Part shown: piece after piece, positions 59,867 through 64,000 of the stretch
Numbering within the stretch: the first letter of the stretch is position 1
Layout: each line of letters opens with the position of its first letter
Notes under the pieces: model-generated
Database searches by the model: none
Seen by the model: the letters and a program-made list of their open reading frames with translations, nothing else
What the model was told of the DNA's origin: nothing
Position numbers and translations under genes: made by a program
Assembly (NCBI GenBank): GCA_002403375.1
Contig: DHHQ01000007.1
Location: 6,964 to 70,963 of the forward strand
DNA: 64,000 nucleotides
Origin: Thiobacillus denitrificans
GTDB taxonomy: Bacteria; Pseudomonadota; Gammaproteobacteria; Burkholderiales; Thiobacillaceae
Reading direction: 5' to 3'

Positions 59867-62800
59867 TCACGGTGCCGGCGCAGCGGGCTGGGCGGCTGCC
59901 GGTTCCGGTTCGGCCGCGGGCTTCTTGCCCACCCCGAGATTCATCATGCTCGGCACCAGCCTGTCCCTGGCGGCCTGCTCGGCGGGGTCGGCAACGCTGA
60001 CGCGCCCGGCGTCGAGGCCCCGTTTGAGCAGTTCGTCGCGCATGGCCTGGCCGCGCGCCGCAGCGAGTTCGAGCAGGGCCTCGTCGCCGATCTTCGTCTG
60101 CCGGGTCAGCCGTTCGAGCAGTTCGACGTGGAAGGCCGAGGCGGGGCCCTCGTCGCGGGTCTTGAAGCGGCGGGCGAGGCGTTCGACCAGTTGGCTTTCC
60201 AGCACGCCCGCGTCCTCGCCCTTGAATTCGGCACGCAGCTTGCGGTAATCCTCCTTGCCGGCGGCCTCGGCGTAGCGGTCCTCGAGCCAGGTCTGGATCT
60301 TGTAATGGTTGACGTCGACCGGGCCGGGCGCTTCGCCTTCGGCGAGCTCGACGCCGGCGACGGCAACCGCCTCGCGGCGCATGGCCAGTTCCTGCAGGGC
60401 GCGCCGGTCGGCCTCGGGGTCGTAGCCGGGCTCCAGCACCAGGTCGAGCGCGGGCCGCTTGGCGAGCGCCTCGGCGATGGTCTTGAGCTTTTCCTGCTCG
60501 GGCGGTGACAGCGCGCTGCTGCCGGGGTCGAAGTCGATCGCCTCGAGCTTTTCCGAACTCACGCCGAGCAGATTGCCGAGCGCACGGAAGGGCGCGGTGA
60601 CCAGCTTGGTCAGCACGTTGACCAGCGCCTTCCAGATGATCCTGCCGTAGCTGAACTGCGGGTCGTCGAGGCTGCCCGACACCGGCAGGTCGAGGTCGAT
60701 GACGCCGTTGCCGTCTTCCAGCAGGGCGATCGCGAGGTCGAGCGGCAGCTTCATCGCGTCGGGGCTGTCGACCCGCTCGCCGAGCCTCAACTTGTTGACG
60801 ATGAACTTGTTGTCGCCCGCCAGCTGGCGATCCTTGATCTTGTATTCGAGGTCGACCGAGAGCTTGCCCGAGTCGATCCTGCGCCCGGCGAACTTGCCCG
60901 AATACGGCGTCAGGTTGGTCATCTCCAGGTTGCGGAAGGTCAGCGTGAGGTCGGTGAACGCGGTCGCACGGAACGGCTGGATAGTCCCGCGCACGCGTGC
61001 CGAGCCGAACTCGTCGACCTTGCCGTCGAGCTCGACCTGCGCCGTCGTCGCCGGGTCGGTCGACAGGCCGGTGACGACGCCGGAGAGGTCGTGCATGCGG
61101 GTGCCGAACTGCGGCGTCAGCGAGAGGTCGGCGAACTCGAGGTTGGCGCCGACGATGCGGGCGCGCTCGACCGCCACCGGAAACGCGGGAGGCTGACCGG
61201 CAGGTTCGGGCCGGGCCTCGGGCTGCGGCGCGGGCGCGTCGCCGGCGGCCGGCTTGTCCGCAGGCTGGCTGCGCAGCACGCGCTGCAGGTTGATCGACTT
61301 GTCCTCGAAGATGATGACCTTGCCGAAGGGATTCTGCGCGACCAGCTCGTTGATGCGCAGGCGGTTGGGAGCGAGACTGAACGCCAGGCTGCTCGATGAC
61401 AGTTGCTTCCAGCCGAGGAAGGCGTCCTCCGTCTCCTCCTCGGTGATCGCCAGGTCGTCGACCGCGAAGCCGCCGCCGTAGCTGAGCTGCATGCCCGACT
61501 TCGCCTGCCCGAACGCCAGCTTGCCGCGCGTCGACGCCGCGCCGGAACGCAGGTTGAGCGTTGCGAACTGGTTGACGTAGGGCGCGAAGGGCTGCAGCGA
61601 CAGCCCCGCCAGCCTGACGTCGAGCGCGCCCGACCTGTCGCCCGGGGCGACCGTTCCGCGAGCGTCGAAACGCCCGCCCTGCCTGAGCGAGAAGCCGGCT
61701 TCCAGCGGCACGCCGCCCTGTCTTTGCGCGCTCAATTCCTTCAGCGGCACGGCCTTGACCATGTCCAGGCTCAGGTCCTTCAGCGTCACGAAGCCCTCGA
61801 CGAGATCGAGCCTGACCGGCCTGGGCGGCGACTGGTCGACGAAGCCGACCTCGATGCCGTCGAGGCTGAGGCGCGCGAGCTGCACGTCCATCGGCGCGGC
61901 CGTCTCCGTTCCCGAGCGGGCCCGCGCAGCTTCGGGTGCGCCGGGCGCCTTCGCGAGGATGTCGGTCCAGTTGAGGATTTTCTGCTTGTCCAGCGCCACC
62001 GTGGTGCGGACACCGCTCAATTCCACCGCGTCGATCGTCATCCGGTTGTCCGCCAGGCTCGCGCCCGCATTCACCAGCGCCGCGCGCTGCAGTTCCGCCA
62101 CCGTCTCCTGCCCGGACCGCACCACCACCGGCCCCAGTGCCGCGTTGACCGGACCGACTTCGATGGCCGTCGTGGCGCCCACCTCGCCCGCCAGCGCGGC
62201 GGTCAGGCCGAAGCCTGCGGCCTCGACGCTCAGGGGCCGGGCAAAGCCCTGGTCGGTGAAGCGCGCGGACCAGTCGGCAAGCTTGATTTCACGCACGCCG
62301 ATCTGCCACGCAGCGGACGGCGCGGCAGTCCTGGGCGTTGCCGGCTGCGGCGCGGGCCCATCTCCGGCCATGGCGAACAAGGTCTGCCAGTCGAGCCTGC
62401 CCTGCACGTCACGCGTTGCCGCGAGCTTGCCGCCGCTCGCGCTCACCCCTGCCACCTCGACCTTGCGCCGGGCCAGATCCAGATTCGCATCGCTGACGCG
62501 CACCTCGGCGAGCTCGAGCACCGGCCCCCCGCCACCGCGCCGCGCCAGCGCGAGGTCCTGCACGACCAGGCTGGCGCCGTTGACCTGCAGCCAGGGCACG
62601 GCCTCGCCCGCCGGGTCGACCACCATGGCGAAGCGGTAGCGCAGCCCCGCGGCCAGTGTGCCGGACGGCACCTCGAAATTGCGCGGGCTCTTGATCACCC
62701 GCAGCAGATTGGACAGCTGCACGCCCTCGAGCCCGACCTCGCCGTTCGATGCCACCGGATTCAGTGCGACCTCGCCCTTCCACCTGAGCGTGCCGCCCTG

Positions 62801-63406
62801 CTCCGGCAGTTTGGCCGCGATCAGGTAATCGCCGCGATCCTCGGGCAGGGTGGAAAGGCCGTCGAGCTCGATGCCGAGCGGTTCCAGCACTGCGGTGAAC
62901 GGCTCACCCGGGCGGTTGGCGTCGGTGTAGGCGATATCGCCGTTGGTGATCCTGACGTGGTCGATCAGCACGCGGGCGATGGTGTCGGACGGCGGCTGCT
63001 TGTCCTCGTTCAGCCGGGCGATCAGCGCCGCCCAGTTGAGCGTGCCGCCGCGCCGCACCTCGATGGTCGCGCGCGGGCGGTCGAGCTGGATGTCCTGGAT
63101 GCGCCACGCCCAGCGGAACAGGCCGCTGGTGCCGAGGTTGAGGTAGAGCCGGTCGAAGCCCGCCAAGGGCGCACCGCTTGTCTCGGCGAGTTCGAGGCCG
63201 GTGACCGTCGCCTCGAGCGTGAGGGGATTGAATGTGACCTGCTCGGCACTGAGCCGGCTGGCGAGCTTCTGCTCGCCGATCCACGGCAGCAGCTTCTGCG
63301 CCAGCGGGTTGACCAGGAAGAAGCCGAAAACCAGATACAGGCCGAACAGCCCTGCAGCGATCAGGAACGGCCGGCTCGAGGCGGCTTTGACGACGCGTCC
63401 CCACAT
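59867..63406 (-). CDS. DUF748 (AsmA-like) envelope protein
   Basis: This 1179-aa protein has an N-terminal membrane anchor (FLIAAGLFGLYLVFGFFLVNPLAQKLL), then a long beta-rich region with repeated strands typical of AsmA/DUF748 proteins (ARVLIDHVRITNGDIAYTDANRPGEPFTAVLEPL, RIVGANLEFADLSLTPQFGTRMHDLSGVVTGL). It ends with an OmpA-like part (IDFDPGSSALSPPEQEKLKTIAEALAKRPALDLVLEPGYDP) and a low-complexity Pro/Ala tail. AsmA-like proteins form bridges for phospholipid transport across the periplasm. It lies outside the regulon; the first nucleotides upstream give a GGAGGAGG ribosome site before the ATG. Confidence 0.88.
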   Translation of the reverse strand: MWGRVVKAASSRPFLIAAGLFGLYLVFGFFLVNPLAQKLLPWIGEQKLASRLSAEQVTFNPLTLEATVTGLELAETSGAPLAGFDRLYLNLGTSGLFRWAWRIQDIQLDRPRATIEVRRGGTLNWAALIARLNEDKQPPSDTIARVLIDHVRITNGDIAYTDANRPGEPFTAVLEPLGIELDGLSTLPEDRGDYLIAAKLPEQGGTLRWKGEVALNPVASNGEVGLEGVQLSNLLRVIKSPRNFEVPSGTLAAGLRYRFAMVVDPAGEAVPWLQVNGASLVVQDLALARRGGGGPVLELAEVRVSDANLDLARRKVEVAGVSASGGKLAATRDVQGRLDWQTLFAMAGDGPAPQPATPRTAAPSAAWQIGVREIKLADWSARFTDQGFARPLSVEAAGFGLTAALAGEVGATTAIEVGPVNAALGPVVVRSGQETVAELQRAALVNAGASLADNRMTIDAVELSGVRTTVALDKQKILNWTDILAKAPGAPEAARARSGTETAAPMDVQLARLSLDGIEVGFVDQSPPRPVRLDLVEGFVTLKDLSLDMVKAVPLKELSAQRQGGVPLEAGFSLRQGGRFDARGTVAPGDRSGALDVRLAGLSLQPFAPYVNQFATLNLRSGAASTRGKLAFGQAKSGMQLSYGGGFAVDDLAITEEETEDAFLGWKQLSSSSLAFSLAPNRLRINELVAQNPFGKVIIFEDKSINLQRVLRSQPADKPAAGDAPAPQPEARPEPAGQPPAFPVAVERARIVGANLEFADLSLTPQFGTRMHDLSGVVTGLSTDPATTAQVELDGKVDEFGSARVRGTIQPFRATAFTDLTLTFRNLEMTNLTPYSGKFAGRRIDSGKLSVDLEYKIKDRQLAGDNKFIVNKLRLGERVDSPDAMKLPLDLAIALLEDGNGVIDLDLPVSGSLDDPQFSYGRIIWKALVNVLTKLVTAPFRALGNLLGVSSEKLEAIDFDPGSSALSPPEQEKLKTIAEALAKRPALDLVLEPGYDPEADRRALQELAMRREAVAVAGVELAEGEAPGPVDVNHYKIQTWLEDRYAEAAGKEDYRKLRAEFKGEDAGVLESQLVERLARRFKTRDEGPASAFHVELLERLTRQTKIGDEALLELAAARGQAMRDELLKRGLDAGRVSVADPAEQAARDRLVPSMMNLGVGKKPAAEPEPAAAQPAAPAP

Positions 63407-63424
63407 GCGGCCTCCTCCTTGTTC

Positions 63425-63955
63425 TTATCGGTCTTGCATGAGCTCGCGGATCACCCGGAAGATTTCACGGAAGGCCTTCGGTGGCTTGCCGCGTGCCGCC
63501 TCGTCGCGGGCGTTGCGGATCAGCTGCCGCAGATGGGTCGCGTCGGCGCCGGGAAATTCGTTGAGAAAGAGCGTCAGCGCCTCGTTGTCGGCGATCAGCC
63601 GCTCGCGCCACTTCTCGGCCTGGTGCAGCCTGGCGTTCTCCGCGGCGGAGACGCCGTTGAAGACGTCGAGCTGGGCCTGGATCGGCGCCGGGTCGATCGA
63701 GCGCATCAGCTTGCCGATGTACTGCCGCTGGCGGCGCAAGGCGCTGTTCTGGGTGATCTTGCGGCAGGCGGCCACCGCCTCGCGCAGTTCCTCCGGCAGC
63801 TCGATGCGCTTGAACTGCGCCTCCGGCAGCTTCACCAGCTCGGCGCCGAGATCCTGCAACGCTTCGACCTCGCGCTTCTTCTGGCTCTTGCTGGGGCCGG
63901 AATAGACGTCATCGGGGTCGAATTCGAGTTCGGCATCGGGGTCGATCAGGCGCAC
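63425..63955 (-). CDS. darP: ribosome-associated protein DarP/YjgA (DUF615)
   Basis: This 176-aa protein has PSKSQKKREVEALQDLGAELVKLPEAQFKRIELPEELREAV, SALRRQRQYIGKLMRSID and FPGADATHLRQLIRNARDEAARGKPPKAFREIFRVIREL, the DUF615 signature. DarP helps late assembly of the 50S ribosomal subunit. The start is a GTG at 63955. Upstream, on the minus strand, TACAAT and GATAAT occur within 45 nt and may supply a -10 box; the -35 lies beyond the window. DUF748 follows by 18 nt. Confidence 0.93.
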   Translation of the reverse strand: MRLIDPDAELEFDPDDVYSGPSKSQKKREVEALQDLGAELVKLPEAQFKRIELPEELREAVAACRKITQNSALRRQRQYIGKLMRSIDPAPIQAQLDVFNGVSAAENARLHQAEKWRERLIADNEALTLFLNEFPGADATHLRQLIRNARDEAARGKPPKAFREIFRVIRELMQDR

Positions 63956-64000
63956 GGCGGGTCTTTCGGTTGCTGTTATTATCGATATTGTAGTTTCTGA

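Noticed and set aside
1..64000. CRISPR arrays, prophage, insertion sequences, rRNA
   Set aside because: No direct repeat-spacer pattern, integrase, transposase or rRNA segment was found on reading both strands.

Overview
The window is GC-rich, densely coded bacterial chromosome. It contains one tRNA gene and no rRNA, insertion sequence, integrase, prophage or CRISPR array. Several gene sets resemble Betaproteobacteria: thiS-thiG-trmB in series, a DUF1631 protein, a zf-CHCC protein after ilvE, a DarP/YjgA ribosome factor and a DsrC-like protein. The DsrC-like protein and a SoxW-like thioredoxin would suit a sulfur-oxidising lineage such as Thiobacillus, but that placement is inference and no marker here settles it.

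Positions 1-19061 are mostly housekeeping: trmB (cut by the left edge), thiG, thiS, tRNA-Gly(CCC), a DUF1631 protein, mutY, a DsrC/RspA-like protein, a lipoprotein RNase T2, ilvE, a zf-CHCC protein, a glycosyltransferase/outer-membrane pair behind a strong sigma-54 promoter, a YheT hydrolase, a phosphomannomutase, corA, a periplasmic thioredoxin with a beta-propeller protein, mog and a CysZ-like membrane protein. Positions 59867-63955 return to ordinary genes (a DUF748/AsmA-like protein and darP).

Between them, about 19.1-59.7 kb is an accessory block that I read as one regulon. Eleven copies of a near-palindromic element, consensus RGACCAARGTCCAAT, each stand before a transcription unit. A hexamer of form TAnnnT starts 23 nt after the end of the element in ten cases and 24 nt in the eleventh. 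This is the layout of an activator site replacing the -35 box. The block also encodes a membrane histidine kinase, a receiver-only response regulator that itself carries the element, and a FixJ/NarL-type regulator whose recognition helix and target arms (GGAC/GTCC) resemble those of mycobacterial DosR.

The controlled genes form a coherent set. There are three sulfatases without signal peptides that carry cysteine-type formylglycine motifs, and two anaerobic-type radical SAM sulfatase maturases, one with an added SEC-C zinc motif. Transport genes include a SulP anion transporter, a cation/proton antiporter, an OprB-like porin, a MscS channel and other membrane proteins. Envelope proteins include two DUF2092 and two DUF3313 proteins, DUF4105 and DUF4436 proteins, a DUF1254/DUF1214 protein, a PlpD-like patatin/beta-barrel, a SYLF protein, a repeat protein and several lipoproteins. 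A methyltransferase and an EAL protein are also present. Rightward units run 19.1-43.2 kb and 55.7-58.9 kb; leftward units run 43.2-55.7 kb. I suggest an undescribed, two-component-controlled system that takes up and desulfates a sulfated compound while remodelling the envelope. The substrate and signal cannot be read from the sequence.
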